A DNA stretch of 64,000 nucleotides from Thermoanaerobacterales bacterium UBA4880 (GTDB lineage Bacteria > Bacillota > Thermoanaerobacteria > Thermoanaerobacterales > UBA4877). The position numbers and the translations under genes were made by a program. Of the stretch, positions 16,711-25,734 are shown piece after piece (position 1 is the stretch's first letter; each line of letters starts with the position of its first letter). Under the pieces are notes generated by a model, which saw nothing but the letters and a program-made list of their open reading frames with translations, searched no databases and was not told the DNA's origin. The stretch is taken from the NCBI GenBank assembly GCA_002399285.1, contig DHDI01000018.1:1-64000 (forward strand). The letters are read 5' to 3'.

Positions 16711-17847
16711 ATGATTTATCTTGACAATGCGGCGACTACAAGGTTGGCGCCCGAGGTTTTAAAGGAAATGCTTCCATATTACGAAGAATACTATGGAAAT
16801 CCATCCAGTATATACTACTTTTCCGCATCATGCAGGGATGCCTTGGATAATGCCAGGCAGAGGGTGGCTAAGGCGATAGCGGCCAGGCCTTCGGAAATAT
16901 TTTTTACCGGCGGCGGTAGCGAATCCGATAACTGGGCCCTTGAAGGCATCGCATCGGCAGCGAAAGGGAAGGGAAACCATGTCATAACCACATCCATAGA
17001 GCACCATGCCGTTCTCAATACGGCGCGATATTTGGAGAACATGGGGTACAGGATCACCTATGTTCCCGTCGACAGGAATGGCATGGTCGATCCCGGGGAC
17101 ATAAAAAAAGCCATAACCAAGGATACCATCCTCATTTCCGTGATGTATGCGAATAATGAGGTGGGTACTTTGCAGCCCATAAGGGAAATAGGCAGCATCG
17201 CCAGGGATAACGGGATATATTTGCACACTGATGCGGTACAGGCTGCGGGCCATATACCGATAGACGTAAATAACGATATGGTGGATCTTTTATCTATGTC
17301 CGCACATAAGTTCAATGGTCCCAAAGGAGTGGGTGCTCTTTATATCAGAGAGGGCGTGGACATACATCCCCTCATACACGGCGGCGCCCAGGAGAGAAAC
17401 CGCAGGGCGGGGACAGAGAATGTGCCGGGCATAGTGGGTATGGGCCGCGCCATAGAAACTGCGGCGGAAAGATCATGCGAAGAGAACGCAAGGATAACAC
17501 ATATGAGGGATGTAATGACGGATAAAATTTTTTCCTCAATAACGGATGTCAGACTAAACGGACATCCCGACAAAAGGCTGCCGGGAATAATAAACATTGA
17601 AATAGACGGGGTAAGCGGAGATACTCTTCTGATGAATCTGGATATGGCGGGCATATATGTCTCCAGCGGCTCGGCCTGTACCTCAGGCTCGCCGGAACCT
17701 TCCCACGTTCTTTTGGCGATGGGCAAAACTGAAGAAGAGGCCAGATCCTCCGTCAGGATCTCCATAGGCAGATACAACACTGAGGAGGAGATTGGCATAG
17801 CCGTGCTGGAACTTGCCCAAATCGTATCAAGACTTAGAAACATATGA
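16711..17847 (+). CDS. iscS: Cysteine desulfurase (IscS/NifS type)
   Basis: This PLP enzyme takes sulfur from cysteine for iron-sulfur clusters and tRNA thiolation. The 378 residues include the PLP lysine in SAHKFNGPKGVG (about 197) and the catalytic cysteine in SSGSACTSGSPEPSH (about 322). The substrate-side motif RAGTENVPGIVG is also present. No scaffold gene (iscU/nifU) follows; mnmA comes next, so sulfur delivery to MnmA for 2-thiouridine is one likely task. The start ATG has GTGGGG upstream. Confidence 0.94.
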   Translation: MIYLDNAATTRLAPEVLKEMLPYYEEYYGNPSSIYYFSASCRDALDNARQRVAKAIAARPSEIFFTGGGSESDNWALEGIASAAKGKGNHVITTSIEHHAVLNTARYLENMGYRITYVPVDRNGMVDPGDIKKAITKDTILISVMYANNEVGTLQPIREIGSIARDNGIYLHTDAVQAAGHIPIDVNNDMVDLLSMSAHKFNGPKGVGALYIREGVDIHPLIHGGAQERNRRAGTENVPGIVGMGRAIETAAERSCEENARITHMRDVMTDKIFSSITDVRLNGHPDKRLPGIINIEIDGVSGDTLLMNLDMAGIYVSSGSACTSGSPEPSHVLLAMGKTEEEARSSVRISIGRYNTEEEIGIAVLELAQIVSRLRNI

Positions 17848-17914
17848 TAACAACGCGATTTTATGTTAAAGATATTTATTATGGGATGATTATACGGGAA
17901 TCTAGAGGTGGCAA

Positions 17915-18997
17915 ATGAACAAGAAACGGGTTTTGCTTGGCATGAGCGGAGGAGTGGACAGCTCCGTGGCCGCTTATCTTTTAAAGGAACAGGGATATGA
18001 GGTAATAGGCGTGACGATGCAGGTGTGGCCCGACATGCCTGACGAGAGAATAGAGAGGGAGGGGGGCTGCTGTTCGCTCTCCGCTGCGGAAGATGCCAGG
18101 AGAGTGGCATCTTCGCTTGGCATCAGGCATTATGTTATCAACTTTAAGGATGTCTTTACGGAAAAGGTCATAGACTATTTTATCGACGAGTATGTGCGCG
18201 GGCGCACTCCCAATCCGTGCATAGCCTGCAACAAATATATAAAATTTGATGCCCTGCTGAAAAAGGCTTTGGAACTGGATGCTTTTTACGTCGCTACGGG
18301 ACATTATGCCAAGACCGACTATGACAAGTCCACCGGGAGGTACTTTATTCGAAAGGCGAGGGACGACAACAAGGACCAGACATATGTGCTTTACAATTTA
18401 TCGCAGTATCAGTTGGAGCATACTCTATTCCCACTGGGGGATTTTAAAAAGACCGAGATCAGGGACATGGCAAGGAAGCTGGGCATGCGAGTCGCCGAAA
18501 AACCTGACAGTCAGGAGATATGTTTCGTGGAAGATAATGATTATGCGGGATATATAGAGAAAGAGGCAGGGGATAGGGTGTTTGCCGGTGACATTGTCGA
18601 TAAAAGCGGAAATGTTTTAGGCAGACATAAGGGAATAGCCTATTACACTATTGGTCAGAGAAGGGGCCTTGGCATTTCGTCGGGACATCCTCTGTATGTC
18701 ATTGACATAGACAGCGGGAATAACAGGGTCGTAGTAGGCGGGAATGAGGACCTTTTAGGTGACGAGCTCATTGCCGGGGATGTCAATTTTATGCCCTTTG
18801 AAACGCTTAAAGACGGCATGGCCATAGATGCAAAGATACGCTATAAGAGTATGGAAAGTCCCGCGATAATAAGCCCATTGGAAGACGGCAAGGTAAATGT
18901 AAAATTTTTCAAAAAACAAAGGGCAATAACACCAGGCCAGGCAGTTGTTTTCTATGATGGTGATATTTTAACAGGCGGCGGCACCATATTGAAATAG
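17915..18997 (+). CDS. mnmA: tRNA 2-thiouridylase MnmA
   Basis: MnmA makes 2-thiouridine at wobble position 34 of tRNAs for Lys, Glu and Gln, using sulfur from a cysteine desulfurase. The 360-residue product has the PP-loop GMSGGVDSSVAAYLL (residues 9-23), the first catalytic Cys in TPNPCIACNKYIKF (about 102) and the second in EICFVEDNDYAGYI (about 203). A C-terminal beta-barrel follows. AGAGGTGG precedes the ATG by 5 bases. Confidence 0.97.
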   Translation: MNKKRVLLGMSGGVDSSVAAYLLKEQGYEVIGVTMQVWPDMPDERIEREGGCCSLSAAEDARRVASSLGIRHYVINFKDVFTEKVIDYFIDEYVRGRTPNPCIACNKYIKFDALLKKALELDAFYVATGHYAKTDYDKSTGRYFIRKARDDNKDQTYVLYNLSQYQLEHTLFPLGDFKKTEIRDMARKLGMRVAEKPDSQEICFVEDNDYAGYIEKEAGDRVFAGDIVDKSGNVLGRHKGIAYYTIGQRRGLGISSGHPLYVIDIDSGNNRVVVGGNEDLLGDELIAGDVNFMPFETLKDGMAIDAKIRYKSMESPAIISPLEDGKVNVKFFKKQRAITPGQAVVFYDGDILTGGGTILK

Positions 18998-19072
18998 CAA
19001 AATCCCCATGTATGAATTCCATAAAATAAAGGGAAAATAATTTATATAAATAAATAAAAAGGGGAGTATAAA

Positions 19073-19582
19073 TTGAGGGGTTTTAAAGCCCTCTTAAAAA
19101 AGGAAGTAATGTCTTTAAAGAGCGGCTGTATCGTCGGCGGCCTTAAAGATATTTATTTCGGCCGCCATGGCCGGCTGCTGTATATTGTGGTAAAGACGGG
19201 AAGCTTTCTAAACGCCGATAGGATATACGGCATCAGCAATGTGAACAGCTTTACCAAAGATTCTATAGAGATCAAAGACGAAATGAGGATCGAGGCAAAG
19301 CCAAGCCAAGAGTTTTTATCTGCCGCTGATGCTTTGGGATTGATCGTCAAGTCGGAAGACAGGATATGGGGAATGTCAGATGATATATACTTTGATTTCA
19401 GGGAGAGGCGCGTGACCGGTATAGGCATAAGCAAGGGCTTTTTGATGGATATCTATAGCGGTATGCAGATAATACCTTTTGAGGGTACGGATATCGGTAA
19501 AAACATTATTTTATGTCCGTCTCAAAGGAGTTTAAAAGTATATAACGGAGGTATAAAGAATATCATAAAGAGGGAGGAGTAA
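19073..19582 (+). CDS. PRC-barrel domain protein
   Basis: The 169-residue protein looks like two tandem PRC-barrel domains (about residues 8-75 and 88-150), each with the pattern of short beta strands ending in a Gly turn. Such proteins in Clostridia sit between mnmA and alaS and have no clear role; RNA or ribosome binding is suggested by the RimM relative. TTG 19073 is the only reasonable start, with GGGGAG 6 bases upstream. The small YtxH-like gene follows after three bases and must be cotranscribed. Confidence 0.75.
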   Translation: MRGFKALLKKEVMSLKSGCIVGGLKDIYFGRHGRLLYIVVKTGSFLNADRIYGISNVNSFTKDSIEIKDEMRIEAKPSQEFLSAADALGLIVKSEDRIWGMSDDIYFDFRERRVTGIGISKGFLMDIYSGMQIIPFEGTDIGKNIILCPSQRSLKVYNGGIKNIIKREE

Positions 19583-19585
19583 GAA

Positions 19586-19741
19586 ATGAGGAAACTTACC
19601 GCAGGTTTGCTTGTAGGCATGGCTGTAGGTACCGTGGCAGCCCATACCGTAATGCCGGCTATAATGGATAGAAGAAAGAAGAAATGTTTTTTTAGAAGGG
19701 GCAGAAAGTTATATCATAGAATAGTAGATATAATGGATTAA
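19586..19741 (+). CDS. Small YtxH-like membrane-associated protein (51 residues)
   Basis: A 51-codon frame runs from ATG 19586 to TAA 19739-19741 behind a perfect GGGAGGAG ribosome site. The N-terminal 27 residues form one hydrophobic Gly/Ala-rich segment (LTAGLLVGMAVGTVAAHTV). The rest is strongly basic (RRKKK, RRGRK). This is the layout of YtxH-type single-pass proteins, with the tail on the cytoplasmic side. The function is unknown. It directly follows the PRC-barrel gene. Confidence 0.72.
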   Translation: MRKLTAGLLVGMAVGTVAAHTVMPAIMDRRKKKCFFRRGRKLYHRIVDIMD

Positions 19742-19750
19742 ATGTTTTGA

Positions 19751-19783
19751 GGTGCATAGAAAGTAATTTTTATGCACCTTTTC
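19751..19783 (+). terminator. Terminator after the YtxH-like gene
   Basis: GGTGCATA (19751-19758) pairs with TATGCACC (19771-19778), followed by TTTTC. The T run is short, so termination may be partial. Confidence 0.6.
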
Positions 19784-19808
19784 ATTACATTGTTTGAGGA
19801 GAATAAAT

Positions 19809-20825
19809 GTGGGGCAGCATTCTGCAAAAAAAATTGTAAAATACCTGGCCGTCGTTATAATAATTGTATTGATATTCGTCTTCAGAAGTAAATTGACTAA
19901 TATATTTACTCCGTTTATTATGGGCGCCGTTATGGCCTATATCATTTATCCGATAACTCATTATTTCGAGAACAAAGGTATGACACGCAGCCGGAGCATA
20001 TTCGCTACATACGCTATAATTCTGGCGATATTGATAATAACATTTTGGCTGATCACACCGTACGTCGTTACGGAATTCAAAACATTTACGGAAGAGCTGC
20101 CGAATATGGAGGGCAACATACGCGGCGAATTAAATATTTTAGAAAAAAAACTCATGGCCATACCTGGGATAGACAATGCAATGGATAAAATGTATAATAG
20201 GGCAAACGGCATGATCACGAATTCGCTTAAAGAACTGCCGGATAGATTGGGCGCCGTTTTTTCATCTTTGTTCGATCTAATTTTATCACCCATAGTCGCT
20301 TTTTATATCTTGAATGACAGAGAAAAGTTATATAATAATTTTTACCAGTTGATACCCGAAAGAAACAGGAAGACAGCCGGGATAATACTGGATGATGTCG
20401 ACAAGGTCATAAACGGTTATATCAGAGGACAGTTCTATATCTGCCTTTTTGTCGGAATATTTACCTCTGCCGGACTGCTGGCCATACATGTAAAGCTGGC
20501 GGTATTATTGGGAATATTGACCGGCATATTTAATTTTATACCTTACTTCGGACCCATAATAGCCGCAATACCTACGGTCTTATTAGCTCTTTTGGATTCT
20601 CCCCGGAAGGCTCTCTATGCACTGATAATATATGTGGCGGTACAGGAAGTGGAGAGCGGCATTATTTCGCCGAGGATAATAGGCGAAAATGTAGGTCTGC
20701 ACCCGCTTGCAGTTATGTTTCTCGTTATTTTCGGTCAGGAATTTTTCGGCGTATGGGGTATGCTGCTGTCTGTGCCGGTAGCTGCGGTCATACGTGTAGT
20801 TCTCTTACGCATAGCTCAGATATAA
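19809..20825 (+). CDS. AI-2E family transporter
   Basis: The 338-residue protein has about eight membrane segments and the typical AI-2E/PerM layout: two N-terminal helices, a soluble amphipathic stretch (about 75-145), then the C-terminal bundle with the motif FNFIPYFGPIIAAIPT. The family name comes from quorum-signal export in Escherichia coli, but other members are sodium/proton antiporters, so the substrate is open. GTG 19809 is chosen because GAGGAG (19796-19801) ends 7 bases upstream; the upstream TTG at 19794 overlaps that site. Genes of this family often sit just before alaS. Confidence 0.85.
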   Translation: MGQHSAKKIVKYLAVVIIIVLIFVFRSKLTNIFTPFIMGAVMAYIIYPITHYFENKGMTRSRSIFATYAIILAILIITFWLITPYVVTEFKTFTEELPNMEGNIRGELNILEKKLMAIPGIDNAMDKMYNRANGMITNSLKELPDRLGAVFSSLFDLILSPIVAFYILNDREKLYNNFYQLIPERNRKTAGIILDDVDKVINGYIRGQFYICLFVGIFTSAGLLAIHVKLAVLLGILTGIFNFIPYFGPIIAAIPTVLLALLDSPRKALYALIIYVAVQEVESGIISPRIIGENVGLHPLAVMFLVIFGQEFFGVWGMLLSVPVAAVIRVVLLRIAQI

Positions 20826-20878
20826 TAATGATCGGAACAATCTTTTGGCGATAAGCGAAAGGGTCAAGGAGAGATGTT

Positions 20879-20896
20879 ATGAATATGTTTAATTAG
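20879..20896 (+). other. Five-codon reading frame with a strong ribosome site
   Basis: AAGGAGA (20866-20872) precedes ATG 20879, but the frame stops after five codons (MNMFN). It may be the remnant of a lost gene start or a tiny leader ahead of the secreted orphan. Confidence 0.3.
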
Positions 20897-20963
20897 AGAT
20901 TCCGGCTTCCTGCTTAAGAAAAAATTGAAAGTATCATCACTATTTGGAAAGGAAAGTGATACG

Positions 20964-21287
20964 ATGAAAAAGTCTTTAACTTATGGTGTAGTATTGATGC
21001 TAATGCTTACTACAATGAGTACAAACGTCTTCGCCTGTGTCCCCAATAAAAACGCTTCAGATGTTCGTGAAAAATTGAGAAGCGAAGGAACCTGGCTCAC
21101 TCCGGAAGAAAGTGCAGCTCAAAAAATGGAATTAGATAGTATTCTCGAATCTTTAGATAAGGCAGCGGAAATGTCAGAAAGCCCAAGTTATTCTTATGAT
21201 ATGGAAAACAACCCTACTCTGTACCATTGGAAAGTTCAAATGGATGTGATTCTGGCAGTCATTACTTCCATGCACGGCATACGTTAG
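20964..21287 (+). CDS. Small secreted protein of unknown function
   Basis: The 107-residue product begins with a clear signal peptide (MKKSLTYGVVLMLMLTTMSTNVFA) and a likely signal peptidase I cut before Cys25. The mature part is about 83 residues, acidic and helical, with no motif that I recognise. The residue after the cut is Cys, but Phe at -2 makes a lipobox weak. ATG 20964 follows AAAGGAAAG at a distance of 7; an in-frame ATG at 20925 lacks a ribosome site. It stands alone between the permease and the alaS leader. A hairpin (20931-20962) could hide its ribosome site. Confidence 0.65.
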   Translation: MKKSLTYGVVLMLMLTTMSTNVFACVPNKNASDVREKLRSEGTWLTPEESAAQKMELDSILESLDKAAEMSESPSYSYDMENNPTLYHWKVQMDVILAVITSMHGIR

Positions 21288-21494
21288 TATCGTATAATGC
21301 TATCCCGTACGCAATAGAGCCGGCATGGTGTCATATTATCTCTCGGAGATCTGGACATATGATTCTGATTCCTGCGAAAAACAATCTAATTATTTATATA
21401 GCGTAAGATAAATGTCTTGTGGATAAAATTGATATAAATATGAAAAAGTACCATAAATGATTCACCTTCAGATCAAATACGACTGCAAAGTCCA

Positions 21495-21523
21495 TTGACA
21501 GCTTTCAATATATTTTGTATAAT
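21495..21523 (+). promoter_or_regulatory. Promoter of the alaS T-box leader
   Basis: TTGACA (21495-21500), exactly 17 bases and TATAAT (21518-21523) make a consensus sigma-A promoter. The stretch 21288-21494 before it holds nothing that I can support. Confidence 0.85.
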
Positions 21524-21529
21524 TAAAAT

Positions 21530-21760
21530 CACTAAAAAGTGATGATGAGAAAAAACTGGTGGGGAAATTATCTTACAGAGAGGAAGCGGCCGGTGAAAAC
21601 TTCCGATATACCTATCAGATGCCGTCTCGAAGCTGCGCGGGTGAAAAAAGTAATCTGCGACGGGATTGTCCGTTATCAAACGAGAGGCCGTATGGCAAAA
21701 TAGGGTGGTACCGCGGAACCTTCGCCCCTAAAGCATTATATGTTTTAGGGGCTTTTATAT
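21530..21760 (+). promoter_or_regulatory. T-box leader (tRNA-Ala sensing) upstream of alaS
   Basis: The T-box sequence GGGTGGTACCGCGG lies at 21703-21716. A terminator follows: GCCCCTAAA (21724-21732) pairs with TTTAGGGGC (21744-21752), then a T run. Stem I is visible from about 21550, with the usual AGAGAGGAAG start. A GCT triplet (Ala) at 21632-21634, within TCGAAGCTGCGCGGG, is the candidate specifier; this is inference from position and target gene. Confidence 0.93.
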
Positions 21761-21788
21761 TATTTATTACTACAAGGAGGAATGGATA

Positions 21789-24422
21789 ATGGAATGGATG
21801 TCGACTGATGAGATAAGAGAGAAATTCTTAAGCTTTTACGAGAGCAAGGGTCATCTGAGATTAAAGAGCTTTCCGCTGATTCCCCGCAGCGATAAGAGCC
21901 TGTTGTTGATAAATGCGGGCATGGCTCCCCTTAAACCATACTTTACGGGAAAGGAAACGCCGCCGAGGAATAGGGTGACCACATGCCAGAAATGTCTAAG
22001 GACGCCCGATCTAGAGAGGGTGGGCAAGACTGCGCGGCACGCCACGTTTTTTGAGATGCTGGGCAATTTCTCCTTCGGGGATTACTTTAAAGAGAGCGCC
22101 ATACCCTGGGCGTGGGAGTTCGCTACGGAGTGGCTCAAGCTTCCGGAAGATAAGATATGGGTAACGGTCTATGAGGATGATGACGAGGCGTTTGAGATAT
22201 GGAATAAAGTAGTCGGCATACCGGCTGAGAGGATCGTCAAGCTGGGTAAAGACGACAATTTTTGGGAGATAGGATTGGGACCGTGCGGACCATGTTCCGA
22301 GCTGTATTATGACAGGGGCACGGATAAAGGCTGCGGCAAACCGGACTGTGCGCCGGGATGCGACTGCGACAGGTTTATGGAGTTTTGGAATCTTGTCTTC
22401 ACACAGTTTGACAAGGATGAAGACGGGAATTATAACAGACTTCCCCATCCGAACATAGATACCGGCATGGGCTTGGAGAGGATTGCCGCAATCATGCAGG
22501 GCGCGGATAACATTTTTGAAGTGGACGTATTGAAAGAGATCATGGACAGCGTATTGAAAATAACCGGCAAAAGATACAATGCGGACCCCAAACAGGATGT
22601 CAGTATAAAAGTCATAACCGATCACGTAAGGAGCATAACCTTTATGATAGGCGACGGGATACTGCCGTCTAATGAAGGACGGGGTTATGTATTGAGGAGG
22701 ATCCTGAGAGGAGCCGCGCGGCACGGCAAGCTTCTCGGAATGAATGAACCCTTCCTCCACAGGTTGGTAGACGGTGTTGCCGATGCTTATAGCGGCGTAT
22801 ATCCCGAGCTTACGGAACGTCTCGGATATATCAGGGATGTCGTAAGATCGGAAGAAGAAAGGTTCAATGAGACGATAGATCAGGGTATCGGAAGACTGCA
22901 GCAATATGTTGACAGTATGAAATCCGACGGAAAGAAGATCTTGTCGGGAGAAGATTCCTTTAAACTGTATGATACCTATGGCTTCCCGCTGGATCTGACC
23001 AGGGAAATACTTGCGGAAGAGGGGTTGGAAGTAGATGAGGAAGGATTCGACAGGGAAATGCAGGCGCAGAAAAAAAGAGCCAGAGCCAATAAGATAGAGG
23101 ATAGTTCGCTTTGGGCCAACGACGAGCTTATGGAGATGTTAAAACCCTATGCCACAAAATTTGTGGGATATGAAAAATTGCAGTCTAGCGGGCGCGTGCT
23201 GGCCATAATCAAGGATAATGAGCTGGTCTCGCAGGTGACCGAAGGCGATGATGTCGCAATTTTGCTCGATGTAACGCCGTTTTATGCGGAGAGCGGCGGC
23301 CAGGTCGGTGACAGGGGCATACTCCATATGGAAGGCGCCGAAGTGGAAGTATACGACTGCCGGAAAGCTGCAAACAAATCCATCCATATCGGAAAGATGA
23401 AGAAGGGTTCAATAAATGTGGGCGATACGGTAGATGCCGAGGTAAATAAGGCTTTGCGGCTAAATACGGCAAGGAATCATACCGCTACTCATCTTCTTCA
23501 GAAAGCCTTAAGGGAGGTCCTCGGCGAACATGTACATCAGGCAGGTTCGCTTGTAACTCCCGATTATCTCAGATTTGACTTTTCTCATTATCAGGGCATG
23601 ACGGGAGAGCAGATCAAAGAGGTTGAGAAGAGGGTGAATGAAAAGATATATGAGGAGCTTCCCGTTACGGTAAGTGAGACCACTCTGGAGGAAGCGCAGA
23701 AAATGGGCGCCATGGCTCTCTTTTCTGAAAAATACGGCGATACGGTGAGGCTTGTGAGGGCCGGCGACTACAGCATGGAATTATGCGGCGGCACACACAT
23801 AAATAATACGTCGGAGATAGGAATATTTAAGATAAAGTCCGAAGGCGCCGTAGGCGCCGGACTGAGAAGGATCGAGGCCTGTACCGGCCCGGCGGCATAT
23901 GAATATTTGAGCGGTTATAAAGATATCGTATCATCTGCCGCAGAGTTGCTGAAAGTCGGAGAAAGCGACATCAATGTTAAAATCAATGAGATGGCGGCGG
24001 TCCTTAAGACAAAGGACAGGGAGATAGAATCATTAAAGCAGAAGCTCATGAGCCTGTCGGCGGAGGAGTATGCCAAAAGAGCCGTCGATATAGACGGCAT
24101 AAAACTGCTGACTTTAAGAATGGACGGTTATACCAATAAGGATCTGCGCGAATTGAACGATATATTAAAATCGCGGCTGGGCAGCGGCGTCACTCTTCTG
24201 GCAGGCGTTGAGGAAGAAAAGATAAATTTGATCGCAAGTGCATCGCGGGATGTGATCGATAAAGGCATCAAGGCGGGAGATATAGTAAAGCAGGTATCCG
24301 CGGTAATGAACGGCAGCGGAGGAGGAAGACCGGATATGGCTCAGGGCGGCGGCAAGGATAAATCAAAGATCGAGGAAGCATTTGCTCTGTGCCGCGGGTA
24401 TATCGAAGAAAGGGTGAAATAG
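21789..24422 (+). CDS. alaS: Alanyl-tRNA synthetase
   Basis: The 877-residue enzyme has the class II catalytic core at the N-terminus ([27 protein letters not shown]) and the editing domain, whose zinc ligands are HTATH (about 563) and CGGTH (about 665). The C-terminal C-Ala/DHHA1 domain ends in [14 protein letters not shown] Cys-rich stretch, [15 protein letters not shown] (near 190), is common in clostridial AlaRS. AAGGAGG is 8 bases upstream of ATG 21789. Expression is set by the T-box leader. The ireB gene lies 98 bases downstream. Confidence 0.98.
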   Translation: MEWMSTDEIREKFLSFYESKGHLRLKSFPLIPRSDKSLLLINAGMAPLKPYFTGKETPPRNRVTTCQKCLRTPDLERVGKTARHATFFEMLGNFSFGDYFKESAIPWAWEFATEWLKLPEDKIWVTVYEDDDEAFEIWNKVVGIPAERIVKLGKDDNFWEIGLGPCGPCSELYYDRGTDKGCGKPDCAPGCDCDRFMEFWNLVFTQFDKDEDGNYNRLPHPNIDTGMGLERIAAIMQGADNIFEVDVLKEIMDSVLKITGKRYNADPKQDVSIKVITDHVRSITFMIGDGILPSNEGRGYVLRRILRGAARHGKLLGMNEPFLHRLVDGVADAYSGVYPELTERLGYIRDVVRSEEERFNETIDQGIGRLQQYVDSMKSDGKKILSGEDSFKLYDTYGFPLDLTREILAEEGLEVDEEGFDREMQAQKKRARANKIEDSSLWANDELMEMLKPYATKFVGYEKLQSSGRVLAIIKDNELVSQVTEGDDVAILLDVTPFYAESGGQVGDRGILHMEGAEVEVYDCRKAANKSIHIGKMKKGSINVGDTVDAEVNKALRLNTARNHTATHLLQKALREVLGEHVHQAGSLVTPDYLRFDFSHYQGMTGEQIKEVEKRVNEKIYEELPVTVSETTLEEAQKMGAMALFSEKYGDTVRLVRAGDYSMELCGGTHINNTSEIGIFKIKSEGAVGAGLRRIEACTGPAAYEYLSGYKDIVSSAAELLKVGESDINVKINEMAAVLKTKDREIESLKQKLMSLSAEEYAKRAVDIDGIKLLTLRMDGYTNKDLRELNDILKSRLGSGVTLLAGVEEEKINLIASASRDVIDKGIKAGDIVKQVSAVMNGSGGGRPDMAQGGGKDKSKIEEAFALCRGYIEERVK

Positions 24423-24520
24423 AGAGCTTTTCCCCATTTTCTTAATATATTTTTATATTTAATTACTATTAGATGTCGCCAAAATATGTTACAATGAAAA
24501 TGAAGCGGAGGTGCTTAGAT

Positions 24521-24778
24521 ATGACTGATGATCAGAATACCATGAAGTACAGTATGGATAAAGTAAAAGAAGATCAGGCCAGAGAGATATTAAAAGAGGT
24601 GTATGATGCCCTGAAGGAAAAAGGGTACAACCCGATAAATCAGATTGTGGGGTATCTGCTGTCCGGCGATCCGACATATATAACCAATTATAACAACGCA
24701 AGGGGACTGATTAAAAAGCTGGAGCGCGATGAACTGGTGGAGGAACTGGTAAAATACTACCTTCAGGTGAAGAACTGA
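24521..24778 (+). CDS. ireB: IreB-family regulatory protein (UPF0297, YrzL)
   Basis: The 85-residue product matches the IreB/DUF965 family, with [20 protein letters not shown] and the conserved [20 protein letters not shown] core. In Enterococcus, IreB is phosphorylated by the IreK Ser/Thr kinase and affects cephalosporin resistance; residues such as the Thr in the N-terminal TMKY segment are the candidate sites. GGAGGTG lies 8 bases before ATG 24521, and the longer frame from 24473 has no ribosome site. The alaS-ireB-ruvX-yrzB order is conserved in Firmicutes; here an aldo/keto reductase gene is inserted after ireB. Confidence 0.93.
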   Translation: MTDDQNTMKYSMDKVKEDQAREILKEVYDALKEKGYNPINQIVGYLLSGDPTYITNYNNARGLIKKLERDELVEELVKYYLQVKN

Positions 24779-25732
24779 ATGATATATAATCTTCTGGGCG
24801 GCACGGGCATAAAGGTATCCAAGGTTTGCTTCGGCTCGCTGTCCATAAGTCCTTTGCAGAGCGATATGGACTGCAAGCGGGCGGTGGATATACTTTCCTG
24901 TGCTTTTGATCGCGGCGTTAATTTTATCGATACGGCAGAGATATATGAGAATTATGATATCATATCTGCATTTCTTGATACGTACCGCCCCGCTGATGCT
25001 GTGATCACTACAAAATGCTATGCATATACGGCGGAAATGGCTGAAAGAAGTCTGGTAAAGGCGCTGAAGGCGCTTAAACGAGATTATATAGATATCTTTA
25101 TGCTGCATGAGCAGGAAAGTATATATACCTTAAGAGGACATGCGGAGGCCATCGAGTACTTTATGAAGGCTAAGGATAAGGGATATATAAGGGCTTTTGG
25201 TATCTCAACTCATACGGTGGATGCCGTGAGATCAGCTTCTCTGATGAATGAGATCGATGTGATCCACCCGATCATAAATATGGATGGTGTAGGCATATTG
25301 GGCGGAGGCAGAGATGAGATGCTGCACGCAATCAAGAGAGCCGCCGGGCAATTTGGCAAGGGCATATATGCCATGAAGGCTTTGGGAGGAGGACACCTTA
25401 TCGGCCGGGCCAAGCCGGCCGTTGATTTTGTCAATGCCATCGATGAGGTGGCATCCATTGCCATAGGCATGCAGTCGCGGGACGAAGTGACTGCCGATAT
25501 TGATATGGTATTGGGTATAGACGTACCCAAAGACGTTGAATCCCGGCTAAATCAAACTCAGCGCAGGCTCGTTATCGAAGAATGGTGCGATCTGTGCGGA
25601 GCATGCATAGAGAGATGCATCCAGAATGCGCTGACCATTGAGGACGGACGCGTCAAAGTGGATATGGAAAAGTGCAGTCTGTGCAGCTACTGTGTGGGTG
25701 TGTGTCCGCATTTTTATATAAAGGTGGTGTGA
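24779..25732 (+). CDS. Aldo/keto reductase with C-terminal ferredoxin domain
   Basis: The 317-residue protein has an aldo/keto reductase TIM barrel (GVNFIDTAEIYEN, with Asp and Tyr of the catalytic set at about 47-52; Lys in TTKCY at about 78; His in MLHEQ). It is followed by two [4Fe-4S] motifs: CDLCGACIERC (about 265) and CSLCSYCVGVCP (about 300). This class is common in anaerobes and may pass electrons between ferredoxin and a carbonyl substrate that is not known. It begins right after the ireB stop codon, and the ruvX start follows its stop by two bases, so it belongs to the alaS-ruvX operon. Confidence 0.88.
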   Translation: MIYNLLGGTGIKVSKVCFGSLSISPLQSDMDCKRAVDILSCAFDRGVNFIDTAEIYENYDIISAFLDTYRPADAVITTKCYAYTAEMAERSLVKALKALKRDYIDIFMLHEQESIYTLRGHAEAIEYFMKAKDKGYIRAFGISTHTVDAVRSASLMNEIDVIHPIINMDGVGILGGGRDEMLHAIKRAAGQFGKGIYAMKALGGGHLIGRAKPAVDFVNAIDEVASIAIGMQSRDEVTADIDMVLGIDVPKDVESRLNQTQRRLVIEEWCDLCGACIERCIQNALTIEDGRVKVDMEKCSLCSYCVGVCPHFYIKVV

Positions 25733-25734
25733 CA

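Noticed and set aside
17340..18110. 256-codon open frame on the - strand
   Set aside because: It is a shadow of iscS and mnmA, both strongly supported on the + strand.
22011..22904. 297-codon open frame on the - strand
   Set aside because: It lies antisense to the catalytic core of alaS and shows no protein motif.
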